From NCBI GenBank assembly GCA_014843695.1, contig CM026397.1, forward strand, positions 51,632,101 to 51,696,100: a DNA stretch of 64,000 bases, in the 5' to 3' direction. Shown here piece by piece: positions 43,336-55,648 of this stretch. This DNA is from Archivesica marissinica (Eukaryota > Mollusca > Bivalvia > Venerida > Vesicomyidae). Under the pieces are notes generated by a model. It had not been told where the DNA came from. It did no database searches and was given only the letters and a program-made list of their open reading frames with translations. Made by a program: the position numbers and the translations under genes. The stretch's first letter is position 1, and every line of letters starts with the position of its first letter.

Positions 43336-43890
43336 GGACGTGACACACGCATGCACGTGCTGGGAATCTACTCATTACGACATATACAAAACATCAAACG
43401 GATCATATTTCAATTTCTAATAATACTTTTATCAGAAGATGTAGCCGTTTTAGCAACACCCTAAATGCTAACTAACGGTGCTGAACCTTAATTTCAATCT
43501 GTCACAGATGATGTGTTTACCTTCCGAGTTATGCGGAAGCAACAGACGCCCGTACAAAGCAGAACGTATTCTGAAAGTTGGCGCGAGAAACCAGAAACTA
43601 TAAATACTGTTAACAGAGCAGACGAGAATTTCACAATGTGTGTTGTTTTATCAGGGTAATTATCTTGTGCAATGACAATCAGTAACACTAGAGCACAAGG
43701 TGCGTATTGTCTGGTTCGTTTAAACATTATTTATTTCAGTATTTGTACATGTAATCAAGAAATGAACATTTTACATATCATTTAACAGCAGTAGACTGAA
43801 AGGGATTAGAACGAAAGAAAACTTACATAGTTCTTCTCCCTATCAATTGATTGATATACAATAGGCAGGAGATGTAACGTTGTTATACAT
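43336..43890. other. Anonymous DNA
   Basis: No feature recognised on either strand. Confidence 0.45.
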
Positions 43891-43995
43891 TTTCCCTCTA
43901 TAAAGCAACCACCTGTGCTAAGCAGCCACTTTGTGTGATCCCCTTCGCTATGCCATGCGTACATTCGCCTAAGACACCTAAGACAGTTGTTTTAA
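43891..43995 (-). mobile_element. CAGTCAAACCTGT MITE, partial, reversed
   Basis: CCTCTATAAAGCAACCACCT, GTGCTAAGCAGCCACTTTG and GCCTAAGACA remain; both termini lost. Confidence 0.7.
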
Positions 43996-44584
43996 CATCC
44001 ATTTGTTGACAAACAATTCGCATATACGACGGTGCTATTACTTGGCAACATTAAACCGAGACTCATTAATCTCCGCCAAAGCCTTCGTAAGTTTCCGTGA
44101 ACTACGACCAGGACATGCATTAGGTTTTTACCGTTAATATTTGAATCAAGTCAGTAAGTAAGTGTACCATAATCTAAAGCTCATATTTTACTTCGGAAGT
44201 AAGTATACCATAATCTAAAGCTCATATTTTACTTCGGAAATCCGATTATTAACGATTACTTCGTTCACGGAATATGCAAATGTCTCAGTTTAATATTGCC
44301 AAACAATATATTTATTTGACTGTTTTCGTTTCTGTGAATAGTTGTACTTTTTTTTAATACACAGTCACTGGAAATTAGCCTTTATTCTGATATACTGTCG
44401 CTTTAGTGATGTTCCATATTCAATCTGAAGTAGACCGAGCTTGCAGGTGGTACCATAGCATACCATGCAGTCGGAAATCTTCACCAGCTGCGCATTCCTC
44501 CTACCATCATTACCTCCCTTGTCTTGAAAAAGTGGTGATGATAATGGTCAATGGAACTCAACATTGATAAGTGTTGAGAATTAC
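43996..44584. other. Anonymous DNA
   Basis: Only a 60 bp tandem duplication (AAGTATACCATAATCTAAAG, CTCATATTTTACTTCGG) near 44160-44240. Confidence 0.6.
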
Positions 44585-44922
<338 letters not shown>

Positions 44923-45236
44923 GTTGCGCGTCAAAAACTGCAAAGTAGTTAAAAGTATGAGTAGTTAAAAGTATAATTTAAGAAGGTATGAAAATAAGTT
45001 GTGGTAAAAGTTTAAAAGCAGCTACGCAGAACAAATAGGGACTGGCATGTTCAATATGGCAAACTGCCGTATTGAATTGCTCTATGGTAGGGAGATGGAC
45101 AATGTCAGGAGGGAGGTGGTTCCAATGATAGAGTGTTCTTGGAAAGAAGGCAAACTTGTAGTAGTCTGTAGTTGCTGTAATTAACCTATAGCTTAAGTAT
45201 AATAGATGTGCCGTAGATAGTAGATACAGTCGGCCA

Positions 45237-45545
45237 TTACAGACGAATCTGTAGTCCAGTGGTTAACACGCTGGACTGGTAATCCAGGGATCGCAAGTTC
45301 GATCCCCCCGTCTGACCCTAATAAAATTAACAGTATTTCAGATGGGACGTTAAACCGAGGTCTCGTGTCGGTGCTTTACACCGTCCACGTAAAACGTAAA
45401 AGAACCAGAGGAGACACAGTAATGGGTATGTGTCTGTATCATTGCACTATCCTCCAAAATCTAAAATGACTAATCTCTTCAGGAGGCGTCGTTCATATAT
45501 ATGGGCAACCGGTAGCGACGATAAATAAACATAAAACACACAGTC
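45237..45545 (+). mobile_element. tRNA-SINE family 1, complete, with 12 bp target duplication
   Basis: Head ATCTGTAGTCCAGTGGTTAA with box B GTTCGATCC, then GACGTTAAACCGAGGTCTCG and the end CGACGATAAATAAACATAAA. CAGTCGGCCATT before and CAGTCGTCCATT after (one mismatch). Confidence 0.92.
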
Positions 45546-45859
45546 GTCCATTGCATCCTCCATCGGGTGTACCTTGAAAACGACGAACTTCTGCTAACTA
45601 TCTACGGATGGCAATATCCAAAGGAAACACGATAAGAATACAACGTAAATCTGCTAGGATCGTAACGGGCGCTACAAAACGTATTTGTAGCCATGCCCTT
45701 CAACATTAAGTAGGTTGGGAAACACTTTCTAACAGAAGACGGAAACACAAACGTGTCCTCCTATATAATAACTGATCTTGTCCCATCTTATGTTTCCTCT
45801 CCTGGACCACAAGATCTTGTTTCCACTCTGAATAATCTTAGAAATTCTAATAATCGGTT

Positions 45860-46540
45860 AACTATTCCAGCTAGAGCTACCTTATACTCAAGATCCATCC
45901 TTCCATCGGTACTTCGTAAATGGAACAGCTTACATAACGAGGCTAAACTATTCCAGCTAGAGCTACCCTATACTCAAGATCCTCCCTTCCATCGGTACTT
46001 CGTAAATGGAACAGCTTACATAACGAGGATAAACTATTCCAGCTAGAGCTACCCTATACTCAAGACCCTTCCTTCCATCGGTACTTCGTAAATGGAACAG
46101 CTTACATAACGAGGCTAAACTATTCCAGCTAGAGCTACCCTATACTCAAGATCCTCCCTTCCATCGGTACTTCGTAAATGGAACAGCTTACATAACGAGG
46201 ATAAACTATTCCAGCTAGAGCTACCCTATACTCAAGACCCTTCCTTCCATCGGTACTTCGTAAATGGAACAGCTTACATAACGAGGCTAAACTATTCCAG
46301 CTAGAGCTACCCTATACTCAAGATCCTCCCTTCCATCGGTACTTCGTAAATGGAACAGCTTACATAACGAGGATAAACTATTCCAGCTAGAGCTACCCTA
46401 TACTCAAGACCCTTCCTTCCATCGGTACTTCGTAAATGGAACAGCTTACATAACGAGGCTAAACTATTCCAGCTAGAGCTACCCTATACTCAAGATCCTC
46501 CCTTCCATCGGTACTTCGTAAATGGAACAGCTTACATAAC
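45860..46540. repeat. 86 bp LINE-derived tandem repeat, about 8 copies, 172 bp dimers
   Basis: Unit AACTATTCCAGCTAGAGCTA ... TACTTCGTAAATGGAACAGC TTACATAACGAGG. Copies strictly alternate between two types (GGCTAAACT with GATCCTCCC; GGATAAACT with GACCCTTCC). The first copy is the LINE's own sequence. Confidence 0.95.
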
Positions 46541-46755
46541 ATTACAGTCATGACCATGTTTTGCATAGTCTAAAATCCATCATGACATTGTCATTATTGT
46601 TCCATGTATGTCCATAATCATTACATCATTTGTCCATCCTCATCATGATTGCATATATCATAATATTGTACTATATATATTGTAAATATGTTTAAATGTT
46701 ACAGACGAGAAACTGTAACGTTTAAGTCTTAATAAAGCATTCTTCTTCTTCATAA
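46541..46755 (+). mobile_element. Foreign LINE-type 3' end inserted in the relic
   Basis: ATTACAGTCATGACCATGTT to AGTCTTAATAAAGCATTC followed by (TTC)n. CATAAC stands on both sides (ACATAAC before, CTTCATAACGAGG after). The poly(A)-like signal AATAAAG and the TTC tail fit a LINE or SINE 3' end. Confidence 0.6.
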
Positions 46756-46870
46756 CGAGGCTAAATCTATTCAGTCACTGGATTCTTTCAAGGCCTTTCT
46801 TAACACTAACACAATTAAAATTGGAAACGAGAAAAGAAGATCCCAGATTATATGTTGTGAAATGTGGTTC

Positions 46871-47587
46871 ACTGAACCACAATCTTTTCTTTCCTAACAC
46901 ACATTGTAGTACCACCATTTAATGATTATGAATATGTAGTTCTATAGATAGAAGACAGTTTCTACTTCTTTCAATGCCGTTTCTACGATCGACTCCGTAC
47001 AATGCTCTTCAATAAGCTGTCCCCTATGTGTAGCCTGGGAAACAGGCGTTGATATATGAAGTATTCTCACCTTTAGCCAACTTCTCACAGATTTGCCTGG
47101 TCAGTCATATAAATATATTTTAATACCGTATCATTAATTGTGCCGTATTGAATTTCTGGTAATATCATGTCATTTTGCCAGAAGTTAATTAGTGACAAAT
47201 CGACAGACTGGAACCCAGGCTACCCTATTTGTAATGTCAGCTTAAAACATACCCATGCTTGGTGTCACCTATACTGATTTTGCAACAATCACCGTAATGT
47301 TCTTTGCTGTGCACGAACACATTATTGGTAGTGAAAGGTTCTGAGAAGATTTCTAAACTGTTCGCATGGCTGATCATTCTAATCCGAATGTTGTCGTTAG
47401 TGACACAACAACCGGTCTAATCCAACTAACTTTTCGTTAAATTAATCTCTTCTTTTCGTGCTTCGATTTGATAGTTTGTGTTCTTGAACTTTCTTCAAAA
47501 CGGTATAAACTTTATTTATTTTACAATGAATGCGAAACAAGCTGTAACAACTTATGGTGATAACTCTCGTTGGCGCGGATGACAGCG
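46871..47587. other. Anonymous DNA
   Basis: No supported feature. Confidence 0.45.
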
Positions 47588-47770
47588 TACAGTCAAACCT
47601 GTCTTAAGCAGCCAGCCAAGGGAATCACTGAACGTGGCTGCTTAGCACATGTGGCTGCTTTATAAAGGTCAAATGTATAGTAAACTAGTATATTGGGAAT
47701 CTTGAAACTGGCTGCTTAATACAGGTTGGCTGCTTAATAGAGGTGACCACTAACACAGGTTTGACTGTAT
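47588..47770 (+). mobile_element. CAGTCAAACCTGT MITE, best-preserved copy
   Basis: 183 bp, TACAGTCAAACCTGTCTTAA to CACAGGTTTGACTGTATA; 14 bp inverted termini on TA. Confidence 0.93.
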
Positions 47771-47789
47771 ATATATAAATATATATGGC

Positions 47790-47925
47790 CATTCGTGTGG
47801 GAGGAAACCGGAGTATCCGGAGAAACCCATCTGTCCGATCTGGCGACCACCGTACAATCTCACATATTCCGTAGTCCGAGGATTGAACTCGGATTGCACT
47901 GCGCTAATCGTACAGCCACTTCAAA
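47790..47925 (-). mobile_element. SINE-like fragment, family 5
   Basis: GTGGGAGGAAACCGGAGTAT, GGAGAAACCCATCTGTCCGA and CACTGCGCTAATCGTACAGC; the GGAGGAAACCGGAGT block is a motif seen in repeats of many animals. Confidence 0.55.
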
Positions 47926-48034
47926 TAGAAGTATAGGCATACATGTACTCATTTTAATATTAACCATTTTCTTTTTAACACCCAAAACTATTTACTCACT
48001 AATACCATAATCAAGCTATGTCTGTAACAATTGT

Positions 48035-48310
48035 GACTATACAATGAGAGACATTATTGGGTTTCCGATTACCTCCCTTGACAGATAAAGTCCGATTTAT
48101 CCCGAAATATGTATTGGTCCTTTTAGTTGAAAGCCTTTGTTTTTTTGGGTGTTCCCTAACCAGATGTTGCGGTGTGATAAATGTGATTTTATCAAAAGCA
48201 TGTTAATTAATTTATAATCAATTTCTACAGTAAAGTATCCATTGGATAGGCTGTAGGATATCTGTCGAGATTTAGTAATTTAATAATTATAAGATAAGAA
48301 GACTAATTAA
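48035..48310. repeat. Interspersed repeat, copy 2
   Basis: Partner of 10540-10995, uninterrupted here: AATGAGAGACATTATTGG, AAGTCCGATTTATCCCG, AACCAGATGTTGCGG, GGATATCTGTCGAGATTT. Confidence 0.6.
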
Positions 48311-48332
48311 AACAGATATCATGTGGTGCAAA

Positions 48333-48556
48333 GTGTGTGTTTTACGTTTATTTATCGTCGCTACCGGTTGCCCATATGAGCGATGCCTCCTGAAGAGATT
48401 AGTCATTTTAGATATGTGGAGGATAGTGCAATGATACAGAGAGAGACCCATTCCAGAGTCTCCTCTGGTACTTTTACGTGTACGATGTAACGCACCGACA
48501 CGAGCTCTCGGTTTAACGTCCCATCTGAAAGACTATTAATTTTATTAGGGTCAGAG
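48333..48556 (-). mobile_element. tRNA-SINE family 1, headless copy
   Basis: GTGTGTTTTACGTTTATTTA to TTTTATTAGGGTCAGAGGA; tRNA-like part missing. Confidence 0.87.
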
Positions 48557-49994
48557 GACAGGGATAAGTCAAATATTAACAGTTTTGATATATATGTAAG
48601 ATTGTTGTCAGACGCTTGTGAAGGTCGAAGGGTTGAACCAGGAAATGTGGGTTGTGTCTCACCGCCAAAACAGGCGGACCTCCGAGCTATGATCAGAAAA
48701 TATTGTTATCATAAATTGATAGTTGAGAAGAAATGAGAAATAGAGATTAGATGTCACAAAGCTTTTACCACTCAGCTGAATATCTTTATAAAAAGCAGAC
48801 AAATTCATTAACATTTGTATCATGTTTATGCTTGTAGTCCGCCTTTATTTCCACCCAGAGAATGATAAATACTAGAGATTATCTACACATCGTGTTGGCA
48901 TTTTGCTGCTGTTGGGAAATAAAAGTCATATATAGACTGTGGTGATATTTGGGTATAACGTTTGTTACGTCTGTGTAGGCCTACAAGAAAGCAAACACAT
49001 ACACATAATTAATAGTTATGCTTATGACAGTACTTGGGGTATATATAATGGATAGACACTCCTATGTGGTTATATTGTGTCGTAAATATATACGCAGTCG
49101 TATAAGTATAAGTTACTGATCAGTATATAAGACTTTATGTAGTATTATATACGATTGATAAATTGCTTAACATTGTCTTCTCCCGTCATATGGAAAACAG
49201 TTCTAACATAACCTTGGCACAATACCCATACCCCGTAGGGTAGGATCAATAGGTAACTTATATATATATAATAAAACAAGATCATACGCTTAAAGATATT
49301 TTTAAAGAAAGTTCATGTGACCTTGTTTTAGAATTCTTATAAATTTAGTCTTTATTTAAGTCTCGCCTGTGTACAAACATAAAAGTACATTGGCATTCAT
49401 TTTTAATTAGCTTGTTTATATTAAATCGTTCTGGGTTATGTTTATTTTGGACATATATATATTCCTTATTTATCCTCCAATATTGAAGACCATACCATAC
49501 AAACATGCACATACAAATTATCAGAACATTTATATCTGCCAAATATTTTACAATTATATACATATTCATTAAGCAACAGAAATACACATCTATTTTAATA
49601 TGCATAGCATAGTATGTATAATCGCAACAGATTATGTACACGTTGTATTACTTCGACCCTTACTCGTAAGTGACTATTCATAGTAAATTTTAAACAAAGG
49701 GCAGTTATACTATTTAGCAAAAATACGCCCGGTTATTTGACATACGCGTATGCATATCATTGTAGTGCATATATTAGGTATAAAGAAATTACAATAAAAG
49801 ACAGAGTACATTCATTAGTTTCATTATGTCTTACAGTACAGCAAGTGTTACCCCCTTATCGAAACGAAACTATAAGAGAGGTGTGTGCAGAGTAGGGTAG
49901 ATAGACATGCTGTTACGTATACGTGTTTAGTAGCCTACTATCTTATAACTCATTATTATTATTTTGGACATGACTGCTGATAAATTCGTTATCA
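48557..49994. other. Anonymous AT-rich DNA
   Basis: About 1.4 kb with no repeat or gene I can support. Confidence 0.45.
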
Positions 49995-50504
49995 TCACCT
50001 GTTAGGTTTTCGTAACCACATAACAGTTTCTGTGTAGTTATATGATGGAAAGCACGCTTGTTGGTAGAACGTTGTCTCCGCTGGACAATGAAGGTAGTGT
50101 ATATACAGATAATGCTCAGCGTCTTCAAGTTGGTGTCCATGGCTATATTGAAAATCAGATATTAAATGACTACGATGTAAATCTGTCTTTAGGCTACAAA
50201 TTACAATTACCCTATCACCATGTTTCCCGTTACTGCGCTGTGTTATTTGATCCCTTGCCAAGCTAGTTTTTCGAAGGAAACAAGCTAAGATAAGTGTTGC
50301 TTGAGGGTGTGTGAAATATCGACAGCTATTTGGATTCTCGGTTAGTATAATTGACAGATCTATTATTTCTGATGCGGGCATTATGTACCACAGAGAATCG
50401 TTCAACTTTTCAATAAAGCATAAAAATACCGGTAAATCTAAGCGTAGTTTTATGTTTTTGTTTGAATGCAGAATTCGATACAGATTCTCTAATATGCAGA
50501 TCAA
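49995..50504 (-). CDS. Unrecognised 169-codon open frame
   Basis: Longest ATG-started frame in the window that is not in a tandem repeat. The product starts MICILENLYRILHSNKNIKL and contains His- and Tyr-rich stretches (SHLISDFQYSHGHQLEDAEH). No signal peptide, membrane segment or familiar motif. The + strand also has an open frame over 50042-50266, so chance is a real possibility in AT-rich DNA. It could be an exon of an unknown gene; I give no function. Confidence 0.2.
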   Translation of the reverse strand: MICILENLYRILHSNKNIKLRLDLPVFLCFIEKLNDSLWYIMPASEIIDLSIILTENPNSCRYFTHPQATLILACFLRKTSLARDQITQRSNGKHGDRVIVICSLKTDLHRSHLISDFQYSHGHQLEDAEHYLYIHYLHCPAETTFYQQACFPSYNYTETVMWLRKPNR

Positions 50505-51149
50505 GTTTATTCCAAGGTTGCAACGAGAATGTAATTAGCCTACAGATTTGTAATGGATAGCTTATGCTACAAAATCGGTACTATTTCTTATGTTATAAGG
50601 ATTGGCATCTGATACCATCTGATACTGTAGGCGGGAATACATCACGCAATGTTGGCGGGAATAAATCACGCACATATCGATGCAGGTACAATTCTGGATT
50701 TTGCTTTATGATTAATATTTATACTTGATTATTGGTTTCTTCTTCTGTTTATTAGAAAAAACAATGACAGTGATGCAAGTTACCACTCCTGCTCGTTTCC
50801 ACTGGACTTTGTCTGATGTTTATTTTGAGCAAAATTGTCTCAGATATGTCAGTGGAAGCATATTCTAAGGCCTCAAATGTGCAATATTCGATTGCTTTGA
50901 CATTTTAGTTTTAATCTCACGATTTTCATATCGGGTATTATATTTCTGTCATTTCTAAGCAATGTGCACATTTGGTATACCTGTATTAGTTCCAAACCGT
51001 CCAATATAGTACTGTGTATTTTGAACTGCAAGGAGATACACTATATAAGCTCTGCTTCCGTTTTTATCACTTTCCTATTCTTTGATTGTGTGTACATGTA
51101 ATGTTTAAGATGTGTGTGAGATTCAACAAACGCGAGACGGGTATTTATC
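50505..51149. other. Anonymous DNA with a GCGGGAAT duplication
   Basis: TAGGCGGGAATACATCACGC and TTGGCGGGAATAAATCACGC lie in tandem at about 50627-50672. Otherwise nothing recognised. Confidence 0.4.
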
Positions 51150-51700
51150 TATATATCTTCTGCTAATGTCGAACCCCTCGCGAGGACGTAGACATGTTGC
51201 CCATCAAAAACCGCAAAGAAGTTAAAAGTATGAGTAGTTAAAAGTATAATTTAAGAAGGTAATGAAAATAAGTTGTGGTAAAAGTTTAAAAGCAGCTGCG
51301 CAGAACAACTAGGGACTGGCATGATCAGTATGGTATTGGTGTCAAAATGAAAATTAGGACAGACTCTTTGGTCGTTGACTCGCTAACGGTGTACGTTTGC
51401 GTTTGGCTACATCTAACGAGTCATTGTTTGCACCAGGATATGATAATTTTTATTTCTTCAATAAGTGGTGTCTACTTTGCAGATACAGGTATATCACGCG
51501 TGGATGTTGCAATAAAATTGTCCTGAGGAAATAGTCTTGTAATATTTGTCAATGAATCCACACTATCGTCAATATAAAGTAGAAACGGTAAAGAGCTCAA
51601 AACTGAACCCTGTTGAACACCTTCGTTTTTTATACATGTATGTTCCAACAAATAGCTTCCCTACTTGATCACCAGTTAGATAACAAAGTAATCAGATAGG
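51150..51700 (-). pseudogene. LINE family 2 relic with reverse-transcriptase motif
   Basis: On the - strand about 51475-51630 reads EGVQQGSVLSSLPFLLYIDD, matching the GVPQGSVLGPLLFLLYIND motif of non-LTR reverse transcriptases. The part towards 51150 is the family's 3' UTR (same as 35830 and 44930), reached after an internal deletion, ending (ATAG)-like. A stop follows soon after the motif. Confidence 0.75.
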
Positions 51701-52685
51701 TAACTTTATTTCCTCCACTGCAGGGAGAGCCACATACAATATAAACATAAACATCTAATTTACAAAGAACACAATCTAATACAAATTACAATTATACTTG
51801 ACAATTATACATAGGTACAATGCACGTCAAGTACATATCTATACATATGATATTTACAGAGAAAGGCATACAATTTACGATGCAAATAAAGTACATGCCT
51901 TCACACTGATATTACACTGGTACGTACGTATACAGTAGTTCTAGTATAACATACACATATTTGTATAATTATGAATATAAATATACTCGTATATGTACAT
52001 GTACATAAACCACACATATTCATTTATAATACCGGTGCACCAGTATTAATATCCGGGATACGCAGATGTCCTGTATTCCGTTGTGCCATACTGATTATGA
52101 TATATCGTATACATTATCATAAAATGCAAAGTGCCCCAATTTCATAATAAACATCTAGTACTTGGCAATGATGAACATAATTTCGTCACTTTTTGAGCGA
52201 TAGCGATGATTTTTATTCTATTGCAAATTGGAACAATATGAAAATAGCTCATATGATTTTGTCTGATATATCTGTATATTGTAATAGTCCACAGCTGTGT
52301 TTGAACAGGGCAGTCGTGCAATAGGTTAACACGTGCGACTACCAATCCTCCAGTCTGGTCCATGTTCTTCGTTCTATTGCTGCCTACCAATCATATTTTA
52401 ATTATTATTGGGACGTCAGTCTGCTATTGTGGCCCCGCTGTTCCTGGGAAAGAGCCAACAGTACTATGCTCCAGTTTCTCGGCAACCTCAGGAAGCTAGT
52501 CACTAGTCATTGATATGGAGCGAACTCTCAGCCCTGGAGATAGTGATGAAAGGCGAGTTCTAACTGCGGTTTTGTAATGAATATTGTTACATAATACTGA
52601 ACATTACTTGCATTATCCGCTATTTGTAGAGCTGTTTACAGACGATAAGATCATGAAAATGTATTGATTAACGTCAATATTGCTG
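51701..52685. other. Anonymous AT-rich DNA
   Basis: Contains short direct repeats of ACAATTTAC type; no gene or complete repeat recognised. Confidence 0.45.
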
Positions 52686-52905
52686 TCTGACACTAATAAA
52701 ATCAACAGTCTTTCAGATTGGACTTTAAACCGAGGTCTCGTGTCGGTGCTTTACACCGTGCACGTAAAAGAACTAGAGGGAACTCTGGAATGGGTCTCTG
52801 TCTGCATCATTACACTATCCTCCAAACATCTAAAATGACTAATCTCTCCAGGAGGCGTCGCTCATAGGGGCAACCGGTAGCGACGATAAATAAACATAAA
52901 ACACC
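52686..52905 (+). mobile_element. tRNA-SINE family 1, headless copy
   Basis: CTGACACTAATAAAATCAAC, GACTTTAAACCGAGGTCTCG and CGACGATAAATAAACATAAA. The tRNA-like head is missing. Confidence 0.87.
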
Positions 52906-53007
52906 ACCACACTATTGCTGTAGCTCCAAACAAAGTATGCGTTGTCTCTTTGCGGCCACTGAACGACGGTATCATCGCATCGTGGGGATCAGTGCAATTA
53001 ATACACG

Positions 53008-53262
53008 GATCAGTAGTCAAGTGGTTGGAATGCGAATCCAGGAGTCGCAGGTTCGAGCCCCGAATTGACGCTAATGATATTAACAATCTCTCAGAGGTCT
53101 CGTTTCGGATCTGTGCACGTAAAAGAACCAGAGGAGACCCTGGAATGGGTCTCTGTCTAAATCACTGCACTATCCTGCAAACATCTAAAAGGACTGATCT
53201 CTTCAGGAGGCGTCGCTCATATGAGCAACGGTAGCGACGAAAAATAAACGTAAACCAAACAC
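53008..53262 (+). mobile_element. tRNA-SINE family 1, diverged copy with head
   Basis: Head GATCAGTAGTCAAGTGGTTG, box B GGTTCGAGCC, body CTCTCAGAGGTCTCGTTTCG, end CGACGAAAAATAAACGTAAA; 100 bp after the previous copy in the same orientation. Confidence 0.87.
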
Positions 53263-53616
53263 AGACCATATAAGTGATCATAAAACGACATTTACTGCAA
53301 TGGTGTACATGTAGGTTTATTTGTGCATCATGTCATAGTACATACATTACATACATAACATTGTGTATGACAAAACAATTACAAATATCACAATACCCTC
53401 AATGATTGCAATGTTCTTTATCACAGAAAGCCCAATTGCCCCAAAAGTTATTTTCATTAATCACAGACTTTTAGCTAATACTGTTTATAAATACACATCC
53501 TGATGGTATGGTGAAACAACTTACTAGCATGATGTTACAACTTATCTTTATAGTATCAACTAATAATGTCATATGCACAGGATATCCTGTAAAGCTTTAA
53601 CATTAGATGAACAGGC

Positions 53617-53832
53617 TTATTTCCAACGGGATACTGTTAGTATATATATTGGGAGTTGTGAAACAGCTCCTACCCTGTACTGACTAGTATCATTGGTGTT
53701 CGGCGAGACCATGATTAAACCGAAATCTTGTGGAATGGACACGGTATCAGCCTTATAACCGATATGTTGTGAGTTCCACATTGCCAACATAAAGACGCAA
53801 GAGATGGTCCAGCGCAGGTAAACGAAGTACAT
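53617..53832 (-). CDS. Possible secreted-protein first exon (unrecognised)
   Basis: 71-codon frame starting MYFVYLRWTISCVFMLAMWN, which looks like a signal peptide (charged start, hydrophobic core). It continues SQHIGYKADTVSIPQDFGLI with a final Trp-Lys before the stop. No family recognised. Support is only the signal-like start and an open frame, so chance is possible. No partner exon was found nearby. Confidence 0.25.
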   Translation of the reverse strand: MYFVYLRWTISCVFMLAMWNSQHIGYKADTVSIPQDFGLIMVSPNTNDTSQYRVGAVSQLPIYILTVSRWK

Positions 53833-54354
53833 TTTCTTGACTAGCAGTGTTTACAGACATATGTTGCATACCTACTTCCGTCCACCCTACTTGCTACGCG
53901 ACATTATCTGGACTAGCAGTGTTTACAGACATGTTGTATATGTATCTCCCCATTCGCCCGACCCTCTTGCCATCAAACCAGGACAGGCTAGGAATGCGAG
54001 GTTGTACATTCATGTGTATAATGCACCATGTTGAGATAGTACTGATTCATCTCAACTCAAATCAGATTTTTTATTTACTGTCGGCATGGTACATACACTC
54101 AACATAGGTTATGTATAGCTTTTGACCGACATAGCTCTGTCATTGCCATGCGAGACCACGGCAAAGGGTCAGCTGTTCTTGATACCCTATGCCAGGACAA
54201 TTGTGTACAACAATTTCCATTTCTCCAGGCTGTATGTATATATCTACATATCTGGAACACTATCACACGGAGTTGTTGACAGTACCTCTCTGTACCTCTT
54301 CAAGTCCTGTCTGCAGGTCGTCCATCACCGCTATAATGTGTCGATTTTTTTAAT
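53833..54354. other. Anonymous DNA, possible old coding relic
   Basis: GACTAGCAGTGTTTACAGACAT is repeated about 85 bp apart near 53840 and 53924. 54120-54350 is GC-richer and open on the + strand (GTLSHGVVDSTSLYLFKSCL) but no family is recognised. Confidence 0.3.
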
Positions 54355-54600
54355 TTAAGTTTATTTAACGTCACTACCGATTGCCAATTTGAACGACGGG
54401 CAGTTTACCTAACAACATCTTTCCTGGGCAAGCTCCAGCGGTTAACAAGTACTTGGTGCATCAACCTTGTAAGAAACTGCCAACGTTTTATATAAAGAGA
54501 CACGGTCTGAGCGGAGCTCTGACCCATGTCCATCAGTGATGATAGGTTACAGTGGTATATAAGTCAGCGACCGTAACCACTTTACCACGGAGACTAAGTA
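54355..54600 (-). mobile_element. tRNA-SINE family 2 copy
   Basis: AAGTTTATTTAACGTCACTA, AACATCTTTCCTGGGCAAGC, GGTGCATCAACCTTGTAAG, and the head complement ACCACTTTACCACGGAGAC at the right end. Confidence 0.87.
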
Positions 54601-55648
54601 TCAGTATAGCGATTCTTAACAGGATACAGACGTTTGACACTCTCGAAGTGTCAAGCGTATTACGACAAGAGAGTGGCCATTCACATATTCCGGAAGAAGT
54701 ATACCGGATACCACCCATTAGCTACGGTTGCTACACGCGCCACACAAACACGTGCCATTATGTACAGCCGACAGTTTTATTTTATGTATGGCATAGATGT
54801 GTTCTCTGGGTTTACTCTGGATTATTTATAATTCAACGGACAGATTAGCATTGTCCAAGTGAAAAGTATGGTGCACATTGGTGTTATATTTATGCTATTA
54901 GTTGCTTTGCATGCTTGTGTGTGTGTGTGTGTGTGTGTGGGTGTGTGGGTGTGGGTGTGGGGTGTGGGTGGTGGTGGTGGTGTGTTGTGTTGTGTTGTGT
55001 GCGTGTGTGATAAGAGTTTTCGCCCAGGTGTTACACCTTCAGGTCCACGGGTTGTCACAGAGGTTCTCCAACTGATATATACGGTTGTGTAAACCTAGTT
55101 TTTCTTTGTTGGGCACCGTGTGATGTGTTCGATGGATGGGTCCATTTACGGTTCTGCATTCAGTCAGAGTAATTAGGAGGGATGACGACTTCTTATGCCC
55201 CGTGTGTTTGACCAAGTTAAATTAAATGTTAGTGTTTTAGATACAGTATATAGACAAAATGCTGTCCAACAAATGAATTTTGAGTGAAAATGATAAATTA
55301 AGCCTCTTATTAAAGTAAGTCTTCCTTAGTTTATTGTTTTGTTAAAAAAGAACTGTTGCTTACATACTAATGGTGGCGCTGTAGACAATTTCCACGGTTA
55401 GGCGAAAACATGTGACATCATTCCGGATTACTGAGAATGAGGTACCGCTATTTTGTCAACTTTTCTCAAAAAGTAAACATTCGATTTTCTTCAAGATTTT
55501 TGTGGATGAATGGTAAAATATTGTTTATTTGGTGACATAAAATTGTTTGCAGTGTATGACCATTCTAAACCTATAGGAGTCCGTTATGTACTACATCGTC
55601 GGAAACCAGTAACACCGGGATATGTATATATATATATATGTGTATATA
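54601..55648. other. Anonymous DNA with GT-rich run
   Basis: A (GT)n and GGGTGTGG tract at 54915-55010. The open frames at 54552-54848 partly overlap the SINE and are unrecognised. Confidence 0.45.

Larger units (their letters stand above)
45600..46870 (+). pseudogene. LINE family 1 reverse-transcriptase C-terminal relic
   Basis: Pieces in different frames resemble the end of a non-LTR retrotransposon polymerase: RKSARIVTGATKRICSHALQ and VGWETLSNRRRKHKRVLLYN, then ITDLVPSYVSSPGPQDLVST and RSILPSVLRKWNSLHNEAK, and after the array SLDSFKAFLNTNTIK (about 46765). Stops and frameshifts make it non-functional. The 86 bp array and a foreign 3' end lie inside it. The family (CR1/L2/jockey-like) cannot be settled by eye. 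Confidence 0.75.
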
